NCBI RefSeq assembly: GCF_002160865.1 | Contig: NZ_NFLJ01000030.1 | Coordinates: 1 to 38,316 of the forward strand | DNA from: Massiliimicrobium timonense | Lineage (GTDB): Bacteria; Bacillota_I; Bacilli_A; Erysipelotrichales; Coprobacillaceae | Direction of reading: 5' to 3' | Length of the DNA: 38,316 bases | Part shown: piece after piece, positions 15,039 to 23,489 of the stretch | Layout of the letters: each line of letters begins with the position of its first letter | How positions within the stretch are numbered: position 1 is the stretch's first letter | Program-made: the position numbers and the translations under genes | Notes under the pieces: generated by a model | Told to the model about the DNA's origin: nothing | What the model saw: the letters and a program-made list of their open reading frames with translations, nothing else | Databases searched by the model: none

Positions 15039-15115
15039 GGACCCTTAGCTCAGTTGGTTAGAGCTATCGGCTCATAACCGATCGGTCGAAGGTTCGAGTC
15101 CTTCAGGGTCCACCA
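15039..15115 (+). tRNA. tRNA-Ile2 (CAT, lysidine type)
   Basis: Acceptor GGACCCT/AGGGTCC, anticodon stem ATCGG/CCGAT, loop CTCATAA. The body matches Bacillus tRNA-Ile2, whose C34 is changed to lysidine by TilS to read AUA, rather than Met tRNAs. Encoded CCA. Confidence 0.85.
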
Positions 15116-15124
15116 TATGTCGTC

Positions 15125-15148
15125 AACCTCATTTATTGAGGTTTTTTT
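15125..15148 (+). terminator. Terminator of the tRNA cluster
   Basis: AACCTC-ATTTATT-GAGGTT followed by T5, ten bases after the last tRNA. Confidence 0.85.
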
Positions 15149-15241
15149 ATTTTTTATATGTTATTTTATGATATAATAATGATGTTGGTATTCATAGAGA
15201 TTTCACAACAATTATGTATATTATAAAAAGCAGGTGATGAA

Positions 15242-17599
15242 ATGGAAGATATCAAATTAATGGGATTAACACATCAACAAGTCAGTGAACGTATCAAACA
15301 AGGATTGGTTAATGTTTCTCATGATAATATTTCTAAAACGAAAAAACAGATTGTTTTAGAGCATACATTGACTTACTTTAATTGTTTAAATGTTTTCTTG
15401 GCAGCTATTATTATATCAACAGGAAGATGGACAAATCTGACATTCATGGTTGTTATTTTTGTTAATGCTTTTATTGGTATATATCAAGAATTTAAAGTTA
15501 AAAAGATTATTGATCAATTAACAGTTGTCACTGTTAAAAAAGTAAAAGTCATTCGTGATCAACAGGAGATGGTGATTCCTACTGAACAACTTGTCAAAGA
15601 TGATATTATATTTCTGGAAACAGGAAATCAGATTGGAAGTGATTGTATTGTTTTAGAGTCACATGGTATTGAAGTGAATGAAGCTATGTTGACTGGAGAA
15701 TCTGAACCTGTCAAAAAGAAGATGAATGATGAATTGCTATCTGGTAGTTTTGTTGTGGCTGGAAGTGCTTATGCAAAGGTGATCCGTGTTGGAAATGATA
15801 ACTATTCAACAAGACTTGTTCATAAAGCTAAAAATAAAAATAATGCTTCTTCAGAGATGAAAGATTCTATTGAAAAAGTCATTAAAATATTAAGTGTTGT
15901 CATTATTCCTGTGGGGCTTGTTTTATTTTTTTCACAACGTAGTGCTTATCCAAATGATTTAGCGACAGCGATTGTAAAAACGGTGGCTGGTGTCGTCGGA
16001 ATGATTCCAGAGGGACTTGTTTTATTAACGAGTTTGTCCTTTATTATCGGAGTTGGAAAATTGGCACGTAAAAAAGCATTAATTCAAGAAATGGAGGCTA
16101 TTGAAGCTCTGGCTAGAGTAGATGTTCTTTGTCTTGATAAAACGGGAACAATTACAACAGGAGAATTAAAAGTTGAAAAATTGATTCCGTATCAGCCTTA
16201 CGATTTACAGGATATTGAATTTGTGATGGGTGTGATGGCTCATGAGTGTGATGATGTGAATGCGACACAATTAGCTTTGCAAGATTATTTCTTTTATCCA
16301 GACCATCAAAAGATAGAGGATTATATTCCTTTTTCATCACAACGAAAAATGCGTGGTTTAACGATTGTAGGAAAAGGGCATTATGTTTTAGGTGCACCTG
16401 AATTTTTATTACCTGTCAATCATCCTGTGTTAAAAGATATTCAAACATATACCCAAAAAGGATATCGTGTTTTACTTTTAGGGCAGACAGATTCTATTGA
16501 TGCCTCTACTTTACGTATTGGAAAAGTTGAAACAATGGCATTAATTATCATTTATGATTGCATTCGTCCAGAAGCGAAAGAAACATTACATTTTTTTGAA
16601 AATGCACATGTAGATATTCGTATTCTATCGGGGGATAATCCTGTCACGGTTGCCAGAGTTGCCCAATTGGCAGGGTTAAAAGACGGACATTTGTATATTG
16701 ATGCTTCTACTTTGCCCGAAGATGAATTGGAAATGGAAAAGATTGTTTCTCATTACCATGTTTTTGGTCGTGTACAGCCAGAACAGAAACAACGTATTAT
16801 GAAGGCTTTACAAGCCAGAGGACATGTTGTTGGGATGGTTGGTGATGGAGTGAATGATGTACTGGCTTTAAAAGATGCAGATTGTGGAATCGCAATGGCA
16901 GCTGGGAGTGACGCTGCAAAACAAGCTGCACATATTGTCTTGCTTGATTCTTCTTTTGCTTCTATGGTAGAAATTGTCAAAGAGGGGAGAGCTATCATTG
17001 CTGATATTGAAAGAGTGAGTTCACTCTATTTAACAAAAACAATTTATTCCACGATTCTTTGTCTTGTTTTTGCAGCTTTAAGAATGAGTTATCCTTTTAC
17101 GCCTTTACAGTTGAGTTTAATTAGTGGTTTAGCTATTGGTTTACCAAGTTTTTTATTGACGTTAGAACGTTCTTCATCTCTATCATCACAAGGCTTTTTA
17201 AAACATGTGATTTCTACAGCAGTTCCTTGTGCTTTGACAATGATCACTTATATGCTTTTGATTACTTTTATAGGTTATCAACTGCATTTTGATGAACGTA
17301 TGTTATCGACTTATTACTATCTTGTGGCTGGATTTATCAGTTTCCTTGTTGTTTTTGTTGTTTGTTTACCTTTAAATCGCCTTAGAGTGATGGTTACAAG
17401 TACAATTGCGATTATTTTCTATTTGATTTTAATGGTTATGCATGACTTCTTTGGAATCAATTCTTTATTTTCTATGTCAATGATTTTCATTATTCCAATC
17501 TGTTTGAGTACACCTTTTGTCTTATGGCTTTATAAAAAAGGAATAATCTATATCTATCAGTATTTAGAACAATATCAGCGTAAAAGTTTCAAATTATAA
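15242..17599 (+). CDS. Cation-transporting P-type ATPase (P2-like, CtpE-type)
   Basis: A 785-residue P-type ATPase. It has an actuator loop with LTGESEPVKKK (about 151), TM4 with MIPEGLVLLTSL (about 254; the PEGL motif of Ca2+-type pumps), phosphorylation site DKTGTITTG (Asp299), the ATP-binding domain with reduced KGxx motifs, GDNPVTVA (about 465), and hinge MVGDGVNDVLALKDAD (about 531). Six C-terminal helices follow. There is no N-terminal heavy-metal domain and no CPC motif. The PEGL motif and length fit calcium-like or related divalent transport (CtpE group); the ion is not certain. The SD is AGGTGATG. No terminator follows its stop, and its last 25 bases overlap the opposite-strand gene. 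Confidence 0.93.
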   Translation: MEDIKLMGLTHQQVSERIKQGLVNVSHDNISKTKKQIVLEHTLTYFNCLNVFLAAIIISTGRWTNLTFMVVIFVNAFIGIYQEFKVKKIIDQLTVVTVKKVKVIRDQQEMVIPTEQLVKDDIIFLETGNQIGSDCIVLESHGIEVNEAMLTGESEPVKKKMNDELLSGSFVVAGSAYAKVIRVGNDNYSTRLVHKAKNKNNASSEMKDSIEKVIKILSVVIIPVGLVLFFSQRSAYPNDLATAIVKTVAGVVGMIPEGLVLLTSLSFIIGVGKLARKKALIQEMEAIEALARVDVLCLDKTGTITTGELKVEKLIPYQPYDLQDIEFVMGVMAHECDDVNATQLALQDYFFYPDHQKIEDYIPFSSQRKMRGLTIVGKGHYVLGAPEFLLPVNHPVLKDIQTYTQKGYRVLLLGQTDSIDASTLRIGKVETMALIIIYDCIRPEAKETLHFFENAHVDIRILSGDNPVTVARVAQLAGLKDGHLYIDASTLPEDELEMEKIVSHYHVFGRVQPEQKQRIMKALQARGHVVGMVGDGVNDVLALKDADCGIAMAAGSDAAKQAAHIVLLDSSFASMVEIVKEGRAIIADIERVSSLYLTKTIYSTILCLVFAALRMSYPFTPLQLSLISGLAIGLPSFLLTLERSSSLSSQGFLKHVISTAVPCALTMITYMLLITFIGYQLHFDERMLSTYYYLVAGFISFLVVFVVCLPLNRLRVMVTSTIAIIFYLILMVMHDFFGINSLFSMSMIFIIPICLSTPFVLWLYKKGIIYIYQYLEQYQRKSFKL

Positions 17600-18120
17600 A
17601 CCGAGATATGAGCTGTTTTTTTAGAAAGAATTTGTTGACATTGTTCCTTAGAAAGGTCAAAGAGTTTATAAGGATGAATGTTTACAGTAGATACATAAGC
17701 ACCACATTTGATTTGAAATGAGCATGTTTGATGTAAATATTCAAATGTTTTATCTTGCAGATAATGATAGAGTTCAATAAAAGCAATTTCGATGAGATCT
17801 TCATTTGTATTGAACATGACCATAAAGAAGAAATTTGATCTTTCATAATAGAGATGAACATCTCCAAAATCAAAATAAGTTTTCATTTTCTCTACCAGAT
17901 GTTTAGAAACATGAAAATAGAGTTGTGGATATTCTTCAATAAAATAAGGAAGAATACGATATTCAATATAAATGCCTGTTAAAAAGCGGACGGATTGTGG
18001 AATATGAAGTTGTTTGAAAAAAGGATAAAGATTTTTCTGATAATCAATATGTTGGTATGAAAAATCTGGATCTAAGATTGGAAATTGATATTGATTGTTT
18101 GTTATGTCATATATATACAT
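17575..18120 (-). CDS. Unknown protein resembling a degenerate GGDEF domain
   Basis: A 181-residue soluble, Tyr/Phe-rich protein that I do not recognise as a named family. Its pattern follows a GGDEF domain: VRFLTGIYIEYRILPYF (about 44-60) lines up with DxLTGLxNRxxF, FGDVHLYYERSNFFFMVMF (about 85-103) lines up with the segment ending RxGGDEFxxxL, and CSFQIKCGAYVS (about 133-144) with the late strand SxGxA. The GG(D/E)EF catalytic signature is replaced by ERSNFFF, and the DxDxFKxxND stretch is missing, so it cannot make c-di-GMP. The start has GGTGA six bases upstream. It runs convergently into the ATPase gene (25-bp overlap). The alternative is a lineage-specific protein with chance resemblance. 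Confidence 0.6.
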   Translation of the reverse strand: MYIYDITNNQYQFPILDPDFSYQHIDYQKNLYPFFKQLHIPQSVRFLTGIYIEYRILPYFIEEYPQLYFHVSKHLVEKMKTYFDFGDVHLYYERSNFFFMVMFNTNEDLIEIAFIELYHYLQDKTFEYLHQTCSFQIKCGAYVSTVNIHPYKLFDLSKEQCQQILSKKTAHISVYNLKLLR

Positions 18121-18163
18121 TGTTTTTCACCATGAATATCGTATCATCTTTTTGATAAGAAAA

Positions 18164-18192
18164 TTGTCGATTTATGTCGGTATGTGTATAAA
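18164..18192 (+). promoter_or_regulatory. Promoter of AI-2E/HAD operon
   Basis: TTGTCG, a 17-base spacer and TATAAA. The predicted start site falls in the hairpin at 18191-18212, so that hairpin is more likely a terminator for upstream transcription than an attenuator of this promoter. Confidence 0.45.
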
Positions 18193-18217
18193 TAAGTCTT
18201 GATGGACTTATTTTTTT
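18191..18217 (+). terminator. Plus-strand terminator between the GGDEF-like and AI-2E genes
   Basis: AATAAGTC-TTGATG-GACTTATT followed by T5. The only plus-strand gene upstream is the P-type ATPase, whose own 3' end has no hairpin. It would therefore end an ATPase transcript running about 600 bases antisense to the GGDEF-like gene. Confidence 0.65.
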
Positions 18218-18248
18218 ATTTGTGACATATATATCATTAGGTGAGTCT

Positions 18249-19262
18249 ATGAATTATAAGAAATATTTTGTCATAGGATGTCGTTTGATTTGTTATATCA
18301 TGCTCCTTAAATATATGTTTGCTTTGTTGTTTCCATTTCTATTGGCGATTCTATGTTTTTTTATCTTAAAGCCACTTATTGATAGAGTGCAACATAAAAT
18401 TCCTCTCCAGACAAGTGCAATAGGTATTTCTTTGTTGTTGATGATTTACCTGTTTTTCGCATTTTTACTGGCCATTGGTTTTATGGCATTATTTTCTTTT
18501 GCAATCAAGTTTTTTCAAATGTTGCCAGTTTATTATGATTCCGTCTTTTTACCTTTTATGAATCAACTCACAGGAAGTTTTCAACAAGTTTTTTTATTCT
18601 TACCACAAGATATCATTGTTATATTTCAAAACTGGATTCATCAAAACATATTTCAAGCTATCTCTTTTGCATCACAATTTATCCAATCCATTCCTTCATT
18701 TCTCTTTTCTTTTTTTATCTTTATGATTTCTACCTTCTTTTTTATGTTAGACTATGAAGATATGAAAAGTTGTTTTTTAAGATTTATATCGCATCAGACA
18801 TATATCAAACTTGTTCAACTTAAAAATCATGTTCTTAAAAGTTTATGGATTTATATCAAATGTCAATTCACTTTGATGTTTGTCACTTTTATGATTTTAT
18901 GGATTGCTTTTATGATTTTGGATATAGAACCAGCACTATCTTATGCTTTTGCGATCAGTTTATTAGATGGTTTACCTTTTATAGGGGTTGGCATTATTTT
19001 AATTCCAATGATGCTTCTTTATGCTTTTCAAGGAATTTATATGAAATCACTGTATCTTTTTTGTTTATATATTCTGATCAATATGATTCATCAATTTTTA
19101 GAACCACATATCATGAATAAAGAAACAAAAATTCCGGCTTTTTTATTACTTGTTTCGATGGTCGTGCATATTCATTTTTTTGGCATTGTGGGAATTGTCC
19201 TATCACCATTGCATATGAGTTTTTTATATCAGTATTTTCATCAAAGTCAGGATTTGGTATAA
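18249..19262 (+). CDS. AI-2E family (YtvI-like) integral membrane protein
   Basis: A 337-residue, very hydrophobic protein with six to eight helices. The N-terminal pair (LLFPFLLAILCFFILKPLID) is followed by a long central soluble or amphipathic region (about 85-150) and a C-terminal block with SYAFAISLLDGLPFIGVGII, the usual AI-2E-family feature. The family is annotated as AI-2 exporter, but members include Na+/H+ antiporters and the sporulation protein YtvI, so function is open. The ATG at 18249 follows AGGTGA; an upstream GTG at 18222 has no SD. A HAD gene follows 22 bases later. Confidence 0.83.
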   Translation: MNYKKYFVIGCRLICYIMLLKYMFALLFPFLLAILCFFILKPLIDRVQHKIPLQTSAIGISLLLMIYLFFAFLLAIGFMALFSFAIKFFQMLPVYYDSVFLPFMNQLTGSFQQVFLFLPQDIIVIFQNWIHQNIFQAISFASQFIQSIPSFLFSFFIFMISTFFFMLDYEDMKSCFLRFISHQTYIKLVQLKNHVLKSLWIYIKCQFTLMFVTFMILWIAFMILDIEPALSYAFAISLLDGLPFIGVGIILIPMMLLYAFQGIYMKSLYLFCLYILINMIHQFLEPHIMNKETKIPAFLLLVSMVVHIHFFGIVGIVLSPLHMSFLYQYFHQSQDLV

Positions 19263-19284
19263 TAGAAAACAGGAGGAAAAGAGG

Positions 19285-20058
19285 ATGCAAAAAAAATATT
19301 TTTTCTTTGATATTGATGGAACATTGGCAAATAAACAGACAGGTGAACTTGTTGCCAGTGCTAAAAAAACGATTCAAAAATTACAGGATAACGGACATTT
19401 TGTCTGTATTGCTACAGGGAGAGCTTATTATAAAACAAAAGATTTTGCAAAAAAGGCAGGATTTCATCATATTGTCAGCAATGGAGGGGCTGCTATTACT
19501 ATTAATGATCAGGTCATTGAAAATCGACCACTTGATCGAGATAAAGCGATAGCTTTATGCTATGAAGCTCATCAAAAAGGCTTTGGTCTATTGATTACGC
19601 CTAATGATAGTATTGATGTTTTAATGAATGATGAATTATTTATTAAACAGGTAGGGTATCGTTTAGAACCAACACGTTATTTTTACGATCCATCTTTACG
19701 ATACGAAGATATAAAAGACTATTATAAGATTTATATTGCGATAGATCAAAATCGTGAACATGAATTAACTTTATTAGATTCTTTAGGACATATCCGTTTT
19801 ATGAAGGACTATTTAACTTATCAACATGATGAAAAGGATCAAGGTATTATGCGTATGTTAGAATATGTTGGTGGAACAAAAGAAGATGTTGTTGTTTTTG
19901 GGGATGATTATAATGATTTGATTATGTTTAAACCAGAATGGACATCTATTGCGATGGGAAATGCCTGTGAAGAATTGAAAAAGAAAGCTTCTTTTGTGAC
20001 AAAAGCAAGTTATGATGATGGTATTGAATATGCCTGTCAATATTTTGGATGGATTTAA
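19285..20058 (+). CDS. HAD superfamily (Cof-type, IIB) phosphatase
   Basis: A 257-residue cytosolic Cof-type HAD hydrolase with motif I FFDIDGT (Asp9, Asp11), motif II ATGRAYYK (about 44), and motif IV FGDDYNDLIMF (about 206). It resembles the protein at 5035-5811 in size and cap type but is clearly a different paralogue (AMGNACEELKKKA near the end). Substrate is unknown; sugar phosphates are usual. The start follows AGGAGG. It probably shares the transcript of the AI-2E family gene. Confidence 0.9.
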   Translation: MQKKYFFFDIDGTLANKQTGELVASAKKTIQKLQDNGHFVCIATGRAYYKTKDFAKKAGFHHIVSNGGAAITINDQVIENRPLDRDKAIALCYEAHQKGFGLLITPNDSIDVLMNDELFIKQVGYRLEPTRYFYDPSLRYEDIKDYYKIYIAIDQNREHELTLLDSLGHIRFMKDYLTYQHDEKDQGIMRMLEYVGGTKEDVVVFGDDYNDLIMFKPEWTSIAMGNACEELKKKASFVTKASYDDGIEYACQYFGWI

Positions 20059-20064
20059 CCCATA

Positions 20065-20082
20065 ATAATTGTATACAATTAT
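20065..20082. promoter_or_regulatory. 18-bp perfect palindrome at the citrate synthase promoter
   Basis: ATAATTGTATACAATTAT is its own reverse complement and overlaps the -35 element (20072-20077). The core TTGTATACAA fits the GntR/FadR-type pattern TnGTnnnACnA, so it is a good repressor operator candidate. The cognate regulator is not in the window. Confidence 0.6.
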
Positions 20083-20100
20083 ACAAAATAGTGTTATAAT
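20072..20100 (+). promoter_or_regulatory. Promoter of citrate synthase gene
   Basis: TATACA, a 17-base spacer ending in TGT, and a perfect TATAAT (extended -10). It lies 30 bases upstream of the start. Confidence 0.7.
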
Positions 20101-20129
20101 AGTACCAATATAGAAAAGGGGTGGAAATC

Positions 20130-21470
20130 ATGAATGATCAAATTCAAGATTTTTTTCAAAAATCATTAATAGAAAATCAAATAGATAATGCTTTATATCA
20201 AACTTATTCTGTAAAAAAAGGATTACGTAATGAAGATGGAACAGGAGTTCTTGTTGGATTAACAAAAATTTCTGATGTTGTGGGATATAAAAAGATAGAT
20301 GGACAGAAGAAAGATGATTATGGACGTCTTTATTATCGTGGAATCAATGTAGAAGACATGATTCGTTATCCTAAAGAGAATAAAAGATATTTGTTTGAAG
20401 AAGTCTGTTTTTTAATTCTTTTTGGATATTTACCAACATCAGAAGAATTTGAAAGATTTAAAAAAATCTTAAGTGAGCAATATGCTTTACCACCACATTA
20501 TTTGGAAGCCAATATATTAGGTTTTCCTGCTAAAAATTTAATGAATAAATTACAACAGGAAGTTTTGATGCTGTATGGTTATGATGGTGATCCAGATAAT
20601 ACGGGTATATTGGAAACATTAAATAAGGGAATTAATTTATTGGCTAAAATACCAAGTATTGTCTGTTATACATATCAGACAAAGGTTCACTATTTTGATG
20701 AGAAAAGTCTGGTTATTCATCATGTTCAAAAAGATTTGAGTATCGCTGAAATGATTTTGTCTTTATTACGTCCAGATGGACAGTTTACACACAAGGAAGC
20801 AGAAATTTTAGATATTGCTTTGGCTTTACATGCTGATCATGGGGGAGGAAATAACTCTACTTTTACGAATGTTGTGATTTCCTCAACAGGAACGGATATT
20901 TATTCAGCTGTTGCTGGAGCAATAGGTTCATTGAAAGGTCCTCGACATGGGGGTGCCAATTTAGCTGTTAAAAGACAGATGGAAAAAGTTATTGGAGAGA
21001 TTTCAATAGAGGCTTTGGACGAGGATATTGAAAGAATCATTAATCGTATTTTAGATAAGGATTTTAATGATGGCAGTGGATTGATTTATGGGATTGGACA
21101 TGCGGTTTATACTTTAAGTGATCCACGTAGTGAAATCTTAAGTGAAAAATGTCAAGAACTGGCGATTGAAAAAGGACGTTATCAGGAATATAAGTTCTAT
21201 AAACGTTTTGGGGAGATTGCTGTTGCGAAAATTTATGAACGTAAAGGAATACATGTCTGTACAAATGTTGATTTTTATAGTGGACTTGTTTATAGTATGT
21301 TGAATATTCCTGAAGACCTTTATACCTTATTGTTTGTTGTTGCCAGAACAGTAGGATGGATTGCTCATAATATTGAAAATAAACTTTATTCTAATCGTAT
21401 TATTCGTCCAGCTACAAAATATGTAGGCGAATTAAAGGAATATCAACCTATAGAAAAACGTGAATCATAA
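20130..21470 (+). CDS. gltA: Citrate synthase
   Basis: A 446-residue citrate synthase (Si-type fold) of the longer class seen in gut anaerobes. It condenses oxaloacetate and acetyl-CoA. Catalytic regions are visible: LHADHGGGNNSTF (first His), KGPRHGGAN, GIGHAVYTLSDPR (second His) and NVDFYSGLVY (Asp). 2-methylcitrate synthase activity cannot be excluded. No aconitase or isocitrate dehydrogenase gene is adjacent, so it probably feeds glutamate synthesis by enzymes encoded elsewhere. The ATG at 20130 follows AAGGGGTGG; the GTG at 20121 lies within that SD. It is monocistronic, with its own promoter, operator and terminator. Confidence 0.93.
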   Translation: MNDQIQDFFQKSLIENQIDNALYQTYSVKKGLRNEDGTGVLVGLTKISDVVGYKKIDGQKKDDYGRLYYRGINVEDMIRYPKENKRYLFEEVCFLILFGYLPTSEEFERFKKILSEQYALPPHYLEANILGFPAKNLMNKLQQEVLMLYGYDGDPDNTGILETLNKGINLLAKIPSIVCYTYQTKVHYFDEKSLVIHHVQKDLSIAEMILSLLRPDGQFTHKEAEILDIALALHADHGGGNNSTFTNVVISSTGTDIYSAVAGAIGSLKGPRHGGANLAVKRQMEKVIGEISIEALDEDIERIINRILDKDFNDGSGLIYGIGHAVYTLSDPRSEILSEKCQELAIEKGRYQEYKFYKRFGEIAVAKIYERKGIHVCTNVDFYSGLVYSMLNIPEDLYTLLFVVARTVGWIAHNIENKLYSNRIIRPATKYVGELKEYQPIEKRES

Positions 21471-21506
21471 AAAACGATTATCATTAAAGATAACCGTTTT
21501 TCTTTT
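21470..21506. terminator. Bidirectional terminator between citrate synthase and ilvE
   Basis: AAAAACGATTATC (21470-21482) pairs with GATAACCGTTTTT (21489-21501) with one mismatch and a 6-base loop; T/A runs on both sides serve both convergent genes. Confidence 0.8.
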
Positions 21507-22569
21507 ATTTAATGACTTTTGTCCAATGATAAGGGTCTTCCAGTCTTCCCCATTGAATACCTGTTAATGTATCATAAAGTTTTTGTGTAAGTGGTCCAGT
21601 TTTAAAATCATGAATAGTGATTTTTTCACCCTTATAACAAAGTTCACCAATAGGTGAAATCACAGCAGCTGTTCCTGTTCCCCATGCTTCTTTTAATTGG
21701 CCAGTACGTCCAGCTTCCATCAGCTCATCAATGCTTAAATCACGTTCTTCAACTTTGTATCCCATATCTTTTAAAATATGGATAATAGAATCTCTTGTGA
21801 CACCGGGTAATACAGAACCTTCAAGTGCAGCAGTTACAACCGTATCATTAATCAAGAACATGACATTCATTGTTCCAACTTCTTCAACATAACGACGATG
21901 CACACCATCTAGCCATAATACCTGTGTATAGCCATTTTGTTCGGCTTTCACTTGAGCAGCAATGCTGGCAGCATAGTTTCCACCACATTTTGTAAAACCT
22001 GTCCCACCTTTAACAGCTCTAACATATTCATCTTCAACCCAGATTTTGACAGGGTTGACACCTTCAGGATAATAGGCACCTACAGGTGATAAGATGATAA
22101 TAAAGCGATAACTGTTGGCAGGATGAACACCGACACCAGGTTGAGAAGCATACATGAATGGACGAATATAAAGTGAAGTATCTGGAGCAGTTGGAATCCA
22201 GTCTTGTTCATATTTGACAAGTGCTTCGACAGCTTCTACAAACATGTCTTCAGGCAATTCTGCCATGCAAATACGTTTATTTGAATTAATCATACGTCGA
22301 GCATTCATTTCTGGTCTAAACAATAGAATCTGACCTTGAGGATTACGATAAGCTTTTAATCCTTCAAATGTTTCTTGAGCATAATGAAGCACCATTGTTG
22401 CTGGATCCATCGCAATAGGTCCATAAGGTACTATACGAGCATCATGCCATCCGACATCTTTATCCCAATCCATTATAAACATATGGTCAGTAAAATATTG
22501 ACCGAATCCTAAATGGTTTTGATCTGGTTTTGTTTTTAGTGTTTTTGCTCTTTCGATTTTAATTTCCAT
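21505..22569 (-). CDS. ilvE: Branched-chain amino acid aminotransferase
   Basis: A 354-residue fold-type IV PLP enzyme of the long BCAT class; it interconverts Leu/Ile/Val and their 2-oxo acids with glutamate. Landmarks are GFGQYFTDHMF near residue 22, AQETFEGLKAYR (about 64), RPFMYAS, the PLP-lysine segment GFTKCGGNYAAS (about 198) and GVTRDSI (about 254). The start ATG follows AAAGGGGG. No other branched-chain gene is present, so the enzyme may act in catabolism or final transamination. It has its own promoter just upstream and no T-box leader. Confidence 0.95.
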   Translation of the reverse strand: MEIKIERAKTLKTKPDQNHLGFGQYFTDHMFIMDWDKDVGWHDARIVPYGPIAMDPATMVLHYAQETFEGLKAYRNPQGQILLFRPEMNARRMINSNKRICMAELPEDMFVEAVEALVKYEQDWIPTAPDTSLYIRPFMYASQPGVGVHPANSYRFIIILSPVGAYYPEGVNPVKIWVEDEYVRAVKGGTGFTKCGGNYAASIAAQVKAEQNGYTQVLWLDGVHRRYVEEVGTMNVMFLINDTVVTAALEGSVLPGVTRDSIIHILKDMGYKVEERDLSIDELMEAGRTGQLKEAWGTGTAAVISPIGELCYKGEKITIHDFKTGPLTQKLYDTLTGIQWGRLEDPYHWTKVIK

Positions 22570-22597
22570 AAAAATCCCCCTTTTTATAATTAAAGAA

Positions 22598-22626
22598 ATT
22601 ATACTCTTTTTTAGATAGGGTTACAA
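22598..22626 (-). promoter_or_regulatory. Promoter of ilvE
   Basis: On the minus strand TTGTAA (22626-22621), 17 bases, TATAAT (22603-22598). The leader is only about 20 bases. The rest of the 22570-22811 spacer holds the divergent DUF969 promoter and an AT-rich inverted repeat, CTATTTT/AAAATAG (22659-22677). Confidence 0.7.
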
Positions 22627-22749
22627 TATCTTTTTTCTTTTCAATAAAAAAATAAAGACTATTTTTATATAAAATAGAAAAAAGATTACCAAAAATTGTT
22701 ATATTAACATAAAGAAGTAGAAAAAACGAAAAGAGTTTTATATGTTTTC

Positions 22750-22778
22750 TTGCAAGAATCTTAAAAATCATATATAAT
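22750..22778 (+). promoter_or_regulatory. Promoter of DUF969-DUF979-pcp-GGCT operon
   Basis: TTGCAA, exactly 17 bases, perfect TATAAT, 33 bases before the GTG start. Confidence 0.8.
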
Positions 22779-22811
22779 GATTTTATCATTATTTGAAAGG
22801 GGAGTTTAGTT

Positions 22812-23489
22812 GTGGAGTATATCACACTGATTGGGATTGTCATCATCGTTGTAGGTTTTGCTTTTAAATTAGATGTTTTGGCAACTGTTATTATTTCAGG
22901 AATTGTCACAGGACTTGTTTCTGGAATGAATATCATAGAGATTTTAGAAATATTAGGAAGTTCTTTTGTTTCCAATCGTTTAATGTCCATCTTTTTAATT
23001 ATTTTCCCAGTAATTGCGATTATCGAAAGATATGGATTAAAAGAAAGGGCAGCTTATTTGATTGGAAAAATTAAAAATGCCTCAGCTGGTAAAGTGTTGG
23101 CTATTTATTCCGTTATTCGTACTATAGCCTCAGCTTTAAATATCAGAATTGGAGGGGTTGTTCAATTCGTCAGACCATTAATTATGCCAATGGCACAGGC
23201 TGCTGGTGAAAAAGTCAAAGGAGAAGAATTGACAGAAGATGAAGAAGAATCATTAAAAGGATTATCATCTGCTGTTGAAAACTATGGAAATTTCTTTGCT
23301 CAAAACTGTTTCCCTGCTGCCAGTGGTGTTGTTTTGATGTATGGAACAATGGCTGAAGCTGGATTTACAGAAGTCACTTTAGCAAGTATTGCAGGAGCTT
23401 CTATTTATATTGCAGCGATTTCTATTGTTTTGGCTTTTATTCAAGTCTTTTTATATGATAGAAAAATCAAGAAGGGAGGAAATAAATAA
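22812..23489 (+). CDS. DUF969 membrane protein, putative 5-oxoproline transporter subunit
   Basis: A 225-residue protein with about five to six helices, matching the DUF969 family (RIGGVVQFVRPLIMPMAQAA at about 112-131, then NYGNFFAQNCFPAASGVVLM). The GTG start follows AAGGGGAG by seven bases. The stop overlaps the start of DUF979 by one base (TAATG), so the two products are probably made in equal amounts and work together. From memory of the literature, DUF969/DUF979 genes cluster with 5-oxoprolinase or pyroglutamyl-peptidase genes and are proposed 5-oxoproline transporters. The direction and exact substrate are inference here. Confidence 0.85.
   Translation: MEYITLIGIVIIVVGFAFKLDVLATVIISGIVTGLVSGMNIIEILEILGSSFVSNRLMSIFLIIFPVIAIIERYGLKERAAYLIGKIKNASAGKVLAIYSVIRTIASALNIRIGGVVQFVRPLIMPMAQAAGEKVKGEELTEDEEESLKGLSSAVENYGNFFAQNCFPAASGVVLMYGTMAEAGFTEVTLASIAGASIYIAAISIVLAFIQVFLYDRKIKKGGNK

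Noticed and set aside
22570-22597. T-box or other riboswitch leader for ilvE
   Set aside because: The predicted promoter leaves only about 20 bases of leader, too short for any such element.
22559-22990. Minus-strand frame of 143 residues over the ilvE/DUF969 intergenic region
   Set aside because: It covers the divergent promoters and the first 180 bases of DUF969 on the opposite strand, lacks an SD and has composition typical of a shadow frame.
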